Shown here piece by piece: positions 33,344 through 41,866 of a stretch of DNA of 52,681 bases (its first letter is position 1; each line of letters begins with the position of its first letter). The notes beneath the pieces are model-generated. The model was not told the DNA's origin, did no database searches, and was given only the letters and a program-made list of their open reading frames with translations. This DNA is from an uncultured Fretibacterium sp. GTDB taxonomy: Bacteria > Synergistota > Synergistia > Synergistales > Aminobacteriaceae. The stretch is taken from contig CALGGR010000110.1 of the NCBI GenBank assembly GCA_937915755.1, forward strand, positions 1 through 52,681. The letters run 5' to 3'. A program made the position numbers and the translations under genes.

Positions 33344-34275
33344 AGCGGCTCATACTCACGGCATTAATGCTCATGATAGCGTCAGCGTGTTACGCTTCAA
33401 GCGCGGATGAAAATTTCCATTCAGGCAAGAATGAGCGCACTAACCTCTTTCACGCAGACAAATCCGGCGACAAAGAATTGCAGTCCCTCATCACCGAATA
33501 CGTCCCCAAATTCACAGTCAGAAAATACAGCGATGACGTTACAGGACTCGAACTGCCCTACAGCGTCTACCTTCCTGACGGATATTCTGAGGGCGGAAAA
33601 TTCCCCGTAGTATTCTTCATTGCTGACGGAAGTTCGGCGGGAAAAGAGCCTCAGTTCTCCCTCACTCAAGGACTCGGCGGGCTGGTTTGGTGCAAGAATG
33701 ACTGCATCGCCATCGTTCCGGCATACTCTGAGATTGTCCTTGACGACCACAACGGTTTCGCTGAGAGCGCATACGTCGAACTTACAGCGAGATTCGTTAA
33801 ATGGGCAGTGAAGAATTACAGCGTTGACGAATCGCGTGTATATGCGACAGGTCAGTCGATGGGCTGCATGACATGGCTTGTTCTCGCGGCAAGGTATCCT
33901 GAACTTTTCACAGCCTGCATGTTCGTTTCTGGACAGTGGGACATTAACGCGCTGAAAGGATTACTAACGCAGAAGTTCGTGTACATAGCCTCAGAAGGAG
34001 ACCCTAAAGCATCAGTCGGGCTAAATGAGGTTGCGGAAATGTTCAAGAGGGAATCTAAGGTTGAAATCGTGGAGTACAGGGACGTCAACGCAAAATCTTC
34101 AGACCTCCTCATACTTCACACACAGCCCGTGAACTTCGTGATGTTCAGGAAAGGAACGACACTCCCCGACGCAACAGAAGGAGAATATTCTGAGCATATG
34201 ACATCATTCGATTATGCGTACAGGATTGAGGCGGCAAGAAATTGGCTATTGTCGCAAAAAAAGGAGGACAAATAG
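33340..34275 (+). CDS. Secreted alpha/beta-hydrolase (esterase, PHB-depolymerase/feruloyl-esterase-like)
   Basis: From the ATG at 33340, 311 residues with a signal peptide (MKRLILTALMLMIASACYAS). The fold shows LPYSVYLPDGY, FPVVFFIADGSS (oxyanion region), and the nucleophile elbow GQSMGCM (Ser173); candidate Asp (SEGDPK) and His (LHTQPVNF or EHMTSF) follow. Relatives cleave ester side chains on plant polymers or polyesters, which would fit the beta-glucoside genes, but the substrate is unproven. It overlaps speD by four bases and lies four bases before metF. Confidence 0.75.
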   Translation: MKRLILTALMLMIASACYASSADENFHSGKNERTNLFHADKSGDKELQSLITEYVPKFTVRKYSDDVTGLELPYSVYLPDGYSEGGKFPVVFFIADGSSAGKEPQFSLTQGLGGLVWCKNDCIAIVPAYSEIVLDDHNGFAESAYVELTARFVKWAVKNYSVDESRVYATGQSMGCMTWLVLAARYPELFTACMFVSGQWDINALKGLLTQKFVYIASEGDPKASVGLNEVAEMFKRESKVEIVEYRDVNAKSSDLLILHTQPVNFVMFRKGTTLPDATEGEYSEHMTSFDYAYRIEAARNWLLSQKKEDK

Positions 34276-34279
34276 ATAA

Positions 34280-35164
34280 ATGGATAACTTTTTTGACAAA
34301 CTCGCGCCGAGCTATACGTTCGAGATTTTCCCGCCAAAGGGCAACAAGAGCACTGAAGGAACTTACGGGGTAATAGACAGCCTCGTCAGCTTCAACCCCG
34401 ACCTGATCAGCGTAACATACGGCGCTGGTGGCTCAAGCCGCGACAACACCGTTGAAATCACATCGGGCATTCAGAACCGTTACAACACGTGCGGTGTCGC
34501 CCACCTAACATGCGTAGGGACAACCCGTGCTGAACTCAAGGCCATTCTCGACGAGCTAAAGGCCAACAACGTCCGCAACGTCCTCGCACTCAGGGGCGAC
34601 TTGCCGGCAGGGGCTGAACTTGGCGACTTTCACCACGCATCAGAGCTGATTTCATTCATTCATGAGGAATACGGCGATGACTTTGACATTTTCGCAGCCT
34701 GCTACCCAGAGAAACATCCGGAAGCAAAATCAGTCGATGATGACTTGCACTACCTCCGTGAGAAATGCAAACTCGGAGTTAAGGGGCTAATCTCACAGCT
34801 TTTCTTCGATAACGATATATTCTGGAACTGGCGTGAACGTGCGCGTTCAATGGGGATAACTCAGCCAATAATCGCGGGAGTAATGCCGATAACATCAGCC
34901 GCACAAATCAGCAAGGTCGTCGAAATGTGCGGAGCGTCTGTTCCTGAGAGAGTTCGGAGATTCGTGAATGCTTACGGACACAATCAGGGAGCCGTCAAAG
35001 AAGCCGGAATAGCATATGCGACCGAGCAGATCATTGACTTACTTGCGCGTGGAGTTGAGGGCATTCACCTTTATACGATGAACCAGGCTGACACTGTTAG
35101 GAGGATTGACTCCGGAATAAGATCAGTGCTTTACACGAAGCGTTATGAAGTTCACGCCAACTGA
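34280..35164 (+). CDS. metF: Methylenetetrahydrofolate reductase
   Basis: The 294-residue TIM-barrel flavoenzyme reduces methylene-THF to methyl-THF for methionine synthesis. Signature pieces: YTFEIFPPKGNKSTEGTY, DLISVTYGAGGSSRDNT, AHLTCVGTTRAEL, NVLALRGDLPAG, GVKGLISQLFFD and GVEGIHLYTMNQ. It overlaps the next gene, a MetH activation domain, by 20 bases, which fits a shared methionine pathway. GGAGG precedes the start (AAAGGAGGAC). Confidence 0.95.
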   Translation: MDNFFDKLAPSYTFEIFPPKGNKSTEGTYGVIDSLVSFNPDLISVTYGAGGSSRDNTVEITSGIQNRYNTCGVAHLTCVGTTRAELKAILDELKANNVRNVLALRGDLPAGAELGDFHHASELISFIHEEYGDDFDIFAACYPEKHPEAKSVDDDLHYLREKCKLGVKGLISQLFFDNDIFWNWRERARSMGITQPIIAGVMPITSAAQISKVVEMCGASVPERVRRFVNAYGHNQGAVKEAGIAYATEQIIDLLARGVEGIHLYTMNQADTVRRIDSGIRSVLYTKRYEVHAN

Positions 35165-35741
35165 CAAACAGATTACTGATGCCCTTCGATATATGCGAGT
35201 GCCTCCTGAGGGCCGGAATGACGAGTTAGTGCGTACAGTCATTGAGGCTTTCGGGAGGCTTGAGGGCTGCGTCACGCCGCGATGCGTTTGGGGAAGGTTT
35301 CACGTCATACATTTGGACGGAGGACTTGAACTTGAGGGAGCGTATATTTACAGCAATGACATAGCGAGGCTTACTTCAAGGGGCGATGACTGCATATTAC
35401 TTGCGGCGACTCTGGGGCATGAGACGGACAGGCAGATTACTATCGCGCAGAACAGGAACATGCTTGACGGGATTGCTCTTGATGCTTGTGCTTCGGTCAG
35501 GGTTGACGCATATATTGACCAATTCATGAGGAGCGAGATCGCCCCGAAGCTTCTTGAGGGCGAGAAATTGACGCACCGCTTCAGCCCTGGATATGGGGAT
35601 CTGAAGATGGAAGTTACGGAGGACATTATCACTATACTCAACGCGACGAAGAGGATTGGACTTGGTGTTACGCGCTCGATGATGATGTCGCCAGTGAAGT
35701 CGGTTACGGCAATTGCTGGAATATTTCGGAAGCCTGATTAG
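35145..35741 (+). CDS. Stand-alone methionine synthase activation-domain protein
   Basis: 198 residues matching the B12-dependent MetH activation domain, here as its own gene: YMRVPPEGRNDE, ILLAATLGHETDRQI, DGIALDACASVRVDAYIDQF, and HRFSPGYGDLKMEVTEDI (RxSPGYGD binds SAM). It would reductively remethylate cob(II)alamin in a split methionine synthase, with the catalytic part encoded elsewhere. The overlap with metF and nearness of cobalamin genes agree. Confidence 0.88.
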   Translation: MKFTPTDKQITDALRYMRVPPEGRNDELVRTVIEAFGRLEGCVTPRCVWGRFHVIHLDGGLELEGAYIYSNDIARLTSRGDDCILLAATLGHETDRQITIAQNRNMLDGIALDACASVRVDAYIDQFMRSEIAPKLLEGEKLTHRFSPGYGDLKMEVTEDIITILNATKRIGLGVTRSMMMSPVKSVTAIAGIFRKPD

Positions 35742-35781
35742 GATTTGTGTTCTTGTGCTGAAATAAGGGATAGCTATTTTC

Positions 35782-36780
35782 TTGAAGACAATTCACGGAG
35801 CCAACCCAGAAAATCTATACCGCGTGTTCGGAATACCAATTCCCGAAAATATCCTCGACTTTAGCACGAACACCAATGTTTTTTCATGGCCGGACATAAG
35901 CCTCGATGTTGAAAGACTTGCATCGAGTTATCCTGACCCGGAATGCACGGCTCTGCGCGAAATCATTTCAGCCCGTGAGAAAGTCCCAATGTCCCGAGTA
36001 CTCTTCGTGAACGGCATCAATCAGGCAATCTTCCTTCTTGCCGGACTGTTTGGTGATGACGCAGCAATATTTCAGCCATGCTACACAGAATACTCCCGGG
36101 CATTCACGAACGCGAGGAGCATATTCACACTCGGCGACGCGGGAAAATTCGGCCATGTCGTAATCTGCAATCCCAACAATCCTACGGGGAAATTCATTCC
36201 CAATCTCTCAGGCATAATCTCCGAAAATCCTCGAACAACCTTCATCATTGACGAGGCATATATAGATTTCCTGACAAGTTACGAACCTGAAAGGCTCTAC
36301 GATTTTCCCAATGCTGTAATACTACGTTCACTCACGAAAATATTCCACCTCTCAGGCGCAAGAATAGGTTACGTTATTGCCGACGAGAATATTATCGACG
36401 CGCTGAAATCCCGTATTCCTTCATGGAGCGTCAATGCCTTCGCGCAAGAGTTGGCTTTGCATTTTCTTGCTGACGAGGAATTTTTAGCGAGGACACGGGA
36501 ATTTTATCGGGTGAATACTCCCATATTTATGGCCGGATTGAGGGAGGCAGGGTTCGACGTTATGGACTCGGACGTTCATTACTTCCTTGTGAGTGTCGAT
36601 GATGACATGGAGGCTATACGGCGTTTGCTCACGCGGGGAATTGTTGTGAGGCAAACGAGGAATTTCGCGGGAATTGAGGGAAAATATATACGGGTTGCAA
36701 CAAGGAGGCCGGAGGAGAATAGTATGCTGATTTTGGCCATGAAGGAGAATGAGAATGGTACTGTGGACGATACAGCCTGA
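35782..36780 (+). CDS. PLP-dependent aminotransferase/decarboxylase, CobD-like
   Basis: 332 residues from TTG at 35782 (AGGGATAG upstream). Fold-type I PLP enzyme: KTIHGANPENLYRVFGIP, DFSTNTNVFSWP, VNGINQAIFLLAGLFG, CNPNNPTGKFIP, FIIDEAYIDF, and the PLP lysine at 186 in RSLTKIFHLSGARIGY. It matches the L-threonine-phosphate decarboxylase (CobD) / histidinol-phosphate aminotransferase group; the cobQ-like gene two genes on favours CobD, which makes the aminopropanol arm of B12. Its 3' end overlaps the DUF3841 gene by about 26 bases. Confidence 0.75.
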   Translation: MKTIHGANPENLYRVFGIPIPENILDFSTNTNVFSWPDISLDVERLASSYPDPECTALREIISAREKVPMSRVLFVNGINQAIFLLAGLFGDDAAIFQPCYTEYSRAFTNARSIFTLGDAGKFGHVVICNPNNPTGKFIPNLSGIISENPRTTFIIDEAYIDFLTSYEPERLYDFPNAVILRSLTKIFHLSGARIGYVIADENIIDALKSRIPSWSVNAFAQELALHFLADEEFLARTREFYRVNTPIFMAGLREAGFDVMDSDVHYFLVSVDDDMEAIRRLLTRGIVVRQTRNFAGIEGKYIRVATRRPEENSMLILAMKENENGTVDDTA

Positions 36781-37336
36781 TACGGTCTTCAAGCTGATAT
36801 ATACGAGAGGGCATTACCGTTACAGTCCGAAGAGAACATGGATGCTTGATTTTGCAGAGACTCAATATAATTGGCTTGTATTCCAGATGAAGAAGCGCAT
36901 TGGTCCTCCACCTGAAGGCGTGAACTATCCCGTCTGGGCGTGGTACAGATGGAGTCTCACTAAGAAGCGTCCTGACTTGCGCGGGATTCGATGGTGGTGG
37001 GGACGGAAGGGCGATAAATTCTACAGGCTTGAGGTTGATATTCCTGACAGTGATGTGCTCTTGTCTGACTATGAAAGCTGGGCAGGTATCATTCTGAATA
37101 ATTGCCTTCTCTCTGATACAGAACAGGAATATAATGAACTCGAAAAATTTTATGCCTCTCTAAATTCCGAAGAACAGAAGAAATTTCTCGCAAAGAATTG
37201 GGAGCGCGTATTTGACATAACTCAGTTCAACAACAGATGGTCAAGGCGCGGTGAAACAGTACAGGCTACATTCTGGGAACTCAAAAAGGAACAGGTGCGA
37301 AGTTATACGCCTTTCATCACGGAGGGGAAACGCTAA
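36755..37336 (+). CDS. DUF3841 protein
   Basis: 193 residues (an ATG at 36749 would add two). VLWTIQPDTVFKLIYTRGHY opens the protein and PVWAWYRW, RPDLRGIRWWWG and DSDVLLSDYESW follow, the pattern of the DUF3841 family. It is rich in Trp and has no known function. It lies inside a cobalamin run and overlaps the next start (TAATG), so it is translated with cobQ, yet nothing links DUF3841 to B12. Confidence 0.8.
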   Translation: MVLWTIQPDTVFKLIYTRGHYRYSPKRTWMLDFAETQYNWLVFQMKKRIGPPPEGVNYPVWAWYRWSLTKKRPDLRGIRWWWGRKGDKFYRLEVDIPDSDVLLSDYESWAGIILNNCLLSDTEQEYNELEKFYASLNSEEQKKFLAKNWERVFDITQFNNRWSRRGETVQATFWELKKEQVRSYTPFITEGKR

Positions 37337-38199
37337 TGAATGGCATAATGATTCAAGGTACATCAAGCGGTTCGGGAAAAAGCTTCATCGTTACAGGATT
37401 ATGCAGGCTACTCAATGATATGGGGCTTCGCGTCTGCCCGTTTAAGTCCCAGAACATGAGCAGCAACTCATTCATCACTCATGACGGACTCGAAATAGCC
37501 GTTGCTCAAGCCCTTCAAGCCCAGGCTGCCCGGCTAGTTTCTGAGGTCTTCATGAACCCTATTCTCCTGAAGCCATGTCATGACCAGTCATCGGAGGTAT
37601 TCCTCAATGGCCGGAAAATTGCCGACACAACCGCAGGCTACCGGCATTTCACGCAGACCACAGGAATCGAGGCAATACGTAAGGCTCTCGCTCACATTGC
37701 ACGAAATTTTGAGGCCGTAATAATCGAGGGAGCTGGAAGCCCGGCGGAAGTCAACCTAAATTTAACCGAAATCGTCAACATGAGAATCGCCCGCGAAGCT
37801 GATGTACCTGTGATTCTTGTTGCCGACGTTGACAGGGGAGGCTCTCTTGCGGCAGTCGTTGGAACACTTGAACTTTTAGGCTCTGACCATGAACGCGTGA
37901 AAGGAATAATCTTCAACATGTTCCGCGGAGATATTTCGCTCTTCAATGACGCCGTTAAATGGACGGAGGATTATACGGGCGTTAAAGTCCTCGGGGTCGT
38001 GCCATTCATGAAGGACACAAAAATTCCTGAAGAAGACAGCCTCATTAGACGTGGAGCAAAAATAAACGGCGGGCATGACACTAGCGCCACACTCGCCGAA
38101 TCGTTCAACATAATGGCAAAAACTTTGTCCGAATGCCTTGATGTCGATTACATTCTCAGACTAATTCGCCGTGAAGACACCAAGCTTCAGCCTCAGTAA
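37336..38199 (+). CDS. CobQ/CbiP-like protein lacking the glutamine amidotransferase domain
   Basis: 287 residues against about 500 for cobyric acid synthase. Residues 1-235 are the dethiobiotin-synthetase-like ATPase domain: IMIQGTSSGSGKSFIVTGLC (P-loop 8-16), PFKSQNMSSNSF, NPILLKPCHD, EGAGSPAEVNL, ADVDRGGSLAAVVG. The glutaminase domain with its Cys-His pair is absent. The last 30 residues (SATLAESFNIMAKTLSECLD) resemble the tail of full CobQ, so the gap is internal and in frame. It might use ammonia, pair with a separate glutaminase, or be dead. The 3' end overlaps miaB by 44 bases, convergent. Confidence 0.7.
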   Translation: MNGIMIQGTSSGSGKSFIVTGLCRLLNDMGLRVCPFKSQNMSSNSFITHDGLEIAVAQALQAQAARLVSEVFMNPILLKPCHDQSSEVFLNGRKIADTTAGYRHFTQTTGIEAIRKALAHIARNFEAVIIEGAGSPAEVNLNLTEIVNMRIAREADVPVILVADVDRGGSLAAVVGTLELLGSDHERVKGIIFNMFRGDISLFNDAVKWTEDYTGVKVLGVVPFMKDTKIPEEDSLIRRGAKINGGHDTSATLAESFNIMAKTLSECLDVDYILRLIRREDTKLQPQ

Positions 38200-39484
38200 T
38201 CCTCACCTTCACGAACTGGCCCAGCAATGACCTGTCGCCCTCAAAGATTACGACCTTATCCGAAGGTGTCCGTCCCTGAATGAGGCCCTCGCCTTTCGGT
38301 GCGTCATCGTCAGCAAGAACCTCGAATACCTGCCCCGTTAATGCCTGATTTATCGAGAGCGTTATAGAGTCCTGAAGCTCGTTGAGTTTGTTCAGGCGTT
38401 CAAGGCGCAGTTCAACGGGCAATGCTCCCTCCATTGTTGCCGCAGGAGTGCCATCGCGTTCCGAATATGCTGCGCTGTGTACGAGGTCGAACCTTATCTC
38501 ACGCAATAAGCTCATCGAATCCTCGAAGTCTTCCTCAGTCTCGCCCGGGAATCCAACGATTAAGTCCGTCGTCAATCCCAAGCCCGGGATCTTCTCACGC
38601 GTCATTGCGACTTTTGCCATGTATTCCTCACGGGTGTACTTTCTGTTCATCATTCGCAGAACTCTCGTGCTTCCAGACTGAACAGGCAAGTTCAGCGACG
38701 GGCACACAGTCTCATTTCCGGCCATGACATCGACAATATCGGGCGTGAAATCCTGCGGCAATGACGTCACGAATCTTACCCTCTTGATCCCTTCAAACCC
38801 CGCAACCTTCTCAAGAAGCCACGCAAAATTCAGGCCAATATCTTTTCCGTAGCTGTTTACGTTCTGACCCAAGAGCGTGATTTCCTTCACTCCGTCATCA
38901 ATGAGCATCTCGCATTCAGAAATGACATCTTCAGGCTTTCTCGACACGAAACGTCCCCGAACATACGGGACAATGCAGTAAGTGCAGAAATTATCGCAGC
39001 CATGAGCAATAGTAACGTATGCCTTGTGCTTGTTGGCTCGCTTTATTGTGATGTTGTCAGAGTCGAAGTCGAGGCTGTGAAACTCTCGCGGGTCATCATC
39101 GAGAAGGTTAATCCGCGATTTTGGGTGCGAGTAAACCTGTTCGATTGCATCAGGAAGAAGCCCTATATGTCTCGGCCCTGCTACAAGTCTCACATACGGG
39201 AAACGGTTAAGAGCGTTCAGGCCGATTCTCTGGGCGATGCAGCCCGTGAGTACGACTAATGGACGCTGGGACTTCTTCCACGATGAGTCGTAGAGTCCGA
39301 GTTCGCTCCAGACTTTCTGCTCGGCTTTTGCGCGGACGCTGCAGCCAGTGATCATGATTATGTCGGCCTCATCTTCCGGGACTTCCTGCCAGCCCCGTGA
39401 ACATAATACCGTCCTTACTCTGTCGGCATCGTAGACGTTCATCTGACAGCCGTAGACTTTAACGCAGAATTTTCTTTCGCCCAT
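38156..39484 (-). CDS. miaB: tRNA-2-methylthio-N6-dimethylallyladenosine synthase
   Basis: Radical-SAM enzyme that adds the methylthio group to A37 of tRNAs reading UNN codons. The 442-residue protein has the N-terminal [4Fe-4S] domain Cys residues (VYGCQMNVYD, TGCSVRAKA, TGCIAQRIG), the radical-SAM motif CDNFCTYCIVPYVRG, and a C-terminal TRAM domain (about 375-440). Its ATG shares one base with the purB stop. The TRAM-coding end overlaps the cobQ-like gene. Confidence 0.96.
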   Translation of the reverse strand: MGERKFCVKVYGCQMNVYDADRVRTVLCSRGWQEVPEDEADIIMITGCSVRAKAEQKVWSELGLYDSSWKKSQRPLVVLTGCIAQRIGLNALNRFPYVRLVAGPRHIGLLPDAIEQVYSHPKSRINLLDDDPREFHSLDFDSDNITIKRANKHKAYVTIAHGCDNFCTYCIVPYVRGRFVSRKPEDVISECEMLIDDGVKEITLLGQNVNSYGKDIGLNFAWLLEKVAGFEGIKRVRFVTSLPQDFTPDIVDVMAGNETVCPSLNLPVQSGSTRVLRMMNRKYTREEYMAKVAMTREKIPGLGLTTDLIVGFPGETEEDFEDSMSLLREIRFDLVHSAAYSERDGTPAATMEGALPVELRLERLNKLNELQDSITLSINQALTGQVFEVLADDDAPKGEGLIQGRTPSDKVVIFEGDRSLLGQFVKVRITEAEAWCLHGELV

Positions 39485-40779
39485 TACTCTCCGAAGAACC
39501 TCGCGAAAACTTCATCAACGTATCGAAGGTAAAAATCATTCTCGAACAACGCCTTCAGCCTCTCAGGGTCAACATCTTTCATTCTCTCGTCGCTCTTGAG
39601 AAGTTCAAGGAACGAAACGCCGCTTGAGGCAGTCTTCATTGCGTTCTCCTGAACAATAGCATAAGCATCTTCACGGGACAATTTCAGCTCATCGAGAAGG
39701 AATGTGAGAACCCTCTGCGAATACACGAGGCCGTTTGTCTGGTTGACGTTGTGGCGGACTCTTGATTCGTCAACAACAAGGCCACGCAGGATTTTCGTCA
39801 TGCTTCGTGTCATGAATGCCGCAATGTTGAAAGCGTCCGGCCAAATTACGCGCTCTGTTGAGGAATGTGATATGTCTCTCTCGTGCCACAAAGCGATGTT
39901 CTCCATTCCCGTCAAAGCATAGCCCCTGAGTAACCGCGACATTCCGCAAATTCTCTCGCACTTGACTGGGTTGCGCTTGTGCGGCATTGCTGACGATCCT
40001 TTCTGTCCAACGCCGAAGGGTTCAAACGCCTCACGAACTTCTGTGCGCTGAAGGTTTCGGATCTCGAGTGCCATGCGTTCGAGTGTTGACCCCATTACTG
40101 CAAGGGCATTGAGGACACCTGCATGACGGTCGCGCTGTAATATCTGGTTGGAGACTTTTGCGGGTTCGAGGCCGAGAAGCTCACACACTCTTGCTTCAAG
40201 TTTAGGATTGCACATTGCGTAAGTCCCGACTGCCCCTGAGATTTTTCCGGCTGAAACGTCTTTGCGGGCATATTCGAGTCTTCCCTTGTCGCGGAGGAGT
40301 TCGGCGTGCCAGTTGAGGAACTTCAGGCCCAATGATGTTGGCTCTGCATGGATCCCGTGAGTCCTTCCGATTGTTGGGAGGTGCTTGTACTTCTTTGCGA
40401 GTTCGGCGACAACTTCATCGAGTTCATCGAGTGCAGCAATGATTATGTCGAGAGAGTCACGGAGCATTATCGAGCTTGCAGTGTCGAGAATGTCGCTTGA
40501 GGTCATTCCCAAGTGAAGGTAGCGGCCATTAGCCCCGATGTTTTCGGCGACAGCACTGACGAACGCAACGACATCATGCTGCGTCTTCTTCTCGATCTCC
40601 TGAACACGCTCGACCGTGAAGCTTGCATGAGCCACGATGTCCTCAAGAGCTTCCTGAGGGATCCGTCCCTGCTCGCACCATGCCTCACATACGGCGATTT
40701 CAACATCAAGCATAACCTTCAGCCTGTTATACTCGTCCCATAAGGCTGAAACATCACGCTCGGAATATCTTTCTATCAT
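39484..40779 (-). CDS. purB: Adenylosuccinate lyase
   Basis: Catalyses two fumarate-releasing steps of purine synthesis. The 431-residue protein has the superfamily signature GSSAMPHKRNPVKCERI, HLGMTSSDILDTA, and TIGRTHGIHAEPT. Length and motifs are complete. It heads the purB-miaB pair; the AT-rich upstream stretch after 40780 is where its promoter would lie. Confidence 0.97.
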   Translation of the reverse strand: MIERYSERDVSALWDEYNRLKVMLDVEIAVCEAWCEQGRIPQEALEDIVAHASFTVERVQEIEKKTQHDVVAFVSAVAENIGANGRYLHLGMTSSDILDTASSIMLRDSLDIIIAALDELDEVVAELAKKYKHLPTIGRTHGIHAEPTSLGLKFLNWHAELLRDKGRLEYARKDVSAGKISGAVGTYAMCNPKLEARVCELLGLEPAKVSNQILQRDRHAGVLNALAVMGSTLERMALEIRNLQRTEVREAFEPFGVGQKGSSAMPHKRNPVKCERICGMSRLLRGYALTGMENIALWHERDISHSSTERVIWPDAFNIAAFMTRSMTKILRGLVVDESRVRHNVNQTNGLVYSQRVLTFLLDELKLSREDAYAIVQENAMKTASSGVSFLELLKSDERMKDVDPERLKALFENDFYLRYVDEVFARFFGE

Positions 40780-41476
40780 AGTAATTTTCTCCAGTACTTT
40801 GTGAATTTATAATAATGATTTTAGTTGCCAGTCAATTTGCCGTCAAGGTTGTGCGCTTCTTTGCGATGGGTTTTTACTTGCTATATTTTCTGATATAATT
40901 TCTCAAAATATCCAATTATTGCCCTTAGGGTATTGGTAGGGCTATTGGAAGTAACACTTGCGTAAGTAGCAATAGAGTTCACTGAATCACATAATTCAAA
41001 GGTAATGAATAAAGGTCATGAACGTAAAGAAAGACGTAAGTTGAAAACCAAATATAGAGGCTTCAAAGAGAATTATAGAAGTATAAAATTCTTTTACTTG
41101 TTTTATTACGTAAATATATGATAGTATCGTAACAATTCGGTAGAAGGAGACATCGAAATTTATTCGATGAGTCAATTTTGGGGGAGCACTTTCCTCTGCT
41201 CGCAGCGTAGCATTTAGAGACTGGATGGTCTCCGGACTGAATGAACTATGACAGACCAACAGAAAAGGTGCAGATATAACAAGTAGTCAGGAATGCAAGA
41301 AATTGCGGACTTGATAGAGGTGTGTAGTACGCCAGCAGTTTTTAACTGTAAAATTCGGAGCATTGATATTTTTATGTGTTTCGGGTAACTATATTATTTA
41401 TACTACTTATTGTGTATGTAGTTTAACAAAATTCGTCAGAAGTCTCTCACAATCGTGAGGTGGGAGATGAATGGTG
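40780..41476. other. AT-rich gene-free stretch, left border of the accessory island
   Basis: About 700 bases without a convincing gene. It holds the purB promoter region, short frames without family likeness, and the transition from the more GC-rich housekeeping sequence to the AT-rich right part. GAGACTGGATGGTCTC (41216-41231) is a small palindrome. Confidence 0.5.
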
Positions 41477-41680
41477 TGGTACAATTCACTTGTACCGTCC
41501 CTTCGGGGGCATATCGTAGAACGGAGTACGTTATGGGGCTACGGGAAGTCACGTCTTTGGAGAGGGTGTACTGCATCCTTTGGCAAGACGTATCCAGCCA
41601 AAGAGTTGGAACGCAGTCCTCATAAAATTAGGAAGCTCTCATCTCAAACGCCAACTAGCGTTAGGTGGAGGGTAGTTCAT
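41477..41680 (+). ncRNA. Orphan omega-RNA-like IS200/IS605 right end (copy C, best preserved)
   Basis: Begins with a perfect hairpin GGTACAA-TTCAC-TTGTACC (41478-41496), then CGTCCCTTCGGGG, GGGGCTACGGGAAGTCACG, TTTGGAGAGGGTGTACTGC, CTTTGGCAAGACGTATCC, and ends with CGCCAACTAGCGTTAGGTGG and GAGGGTAGTTCAT. This order and the closing hairpin before TAGTTCAT are what I know from the 3' ends of clostridial-type tnpB elements, where the noncoding end gives the TnpB omega RNA. The bases after 41680 would be the guide. No tnpB frame precedes it. Confidence 0.7.
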
Positions 41681-41866
41681 GAATTTGGAGAGTATGTGCT
41701 CCATAATTATAAGCAATATGTAGGCAGAATAATCGCGAAGCAGGTAGAACGTCGCGACTCTGCCTTATAAATCAGGTATGCCCCAGCTTTTAATGCTTTT
41801 AATAAAGAGCCTAAACTTTCCTATCCATTCAGCCATCTGAGTACGTGTCATTCTTATTTCAATAAG

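Larger units (their letters stand above)
6479..38725. repeat. Dispersed nonamer ATGGCCGGA, 12 exact copies
   Basis: Exact copies at (plus orientation) 6479, 11341, 20856, 21810, 35886, 36529 and 37607, and (minus orientation, TCCGGCCAT) 8012, 16552, 21099, 31747 and 38717; each is nine bases from the given start. Ten of twelve are preceded by C and eight by TC, so the wider form is TCATGGCCGGA, often followed by A. All lie in genes. I saw none between 41.4 kb and the end. Confidence 0.8.

Noticed and set aside
35742..35781. Cobalamin riboswitch before the cobD-like gene
   Set aside because: The gap is only 40 bases and no B12-box sequence is visible.
41004..41120. 38-residue basic frame (starts MNKGHERKERRKLKTKY)
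   Set aside because: No ribosome site and low-complexity Lys/Tyr-rich content typical of AT-rich noncoding DNA.
41471..41770. 99-codon plus-strand frame
   Set aside because: It lies on the omega-RNA-like sequence, shows no protein likeness, and its bases are better explained by conserved RNA hairpins.
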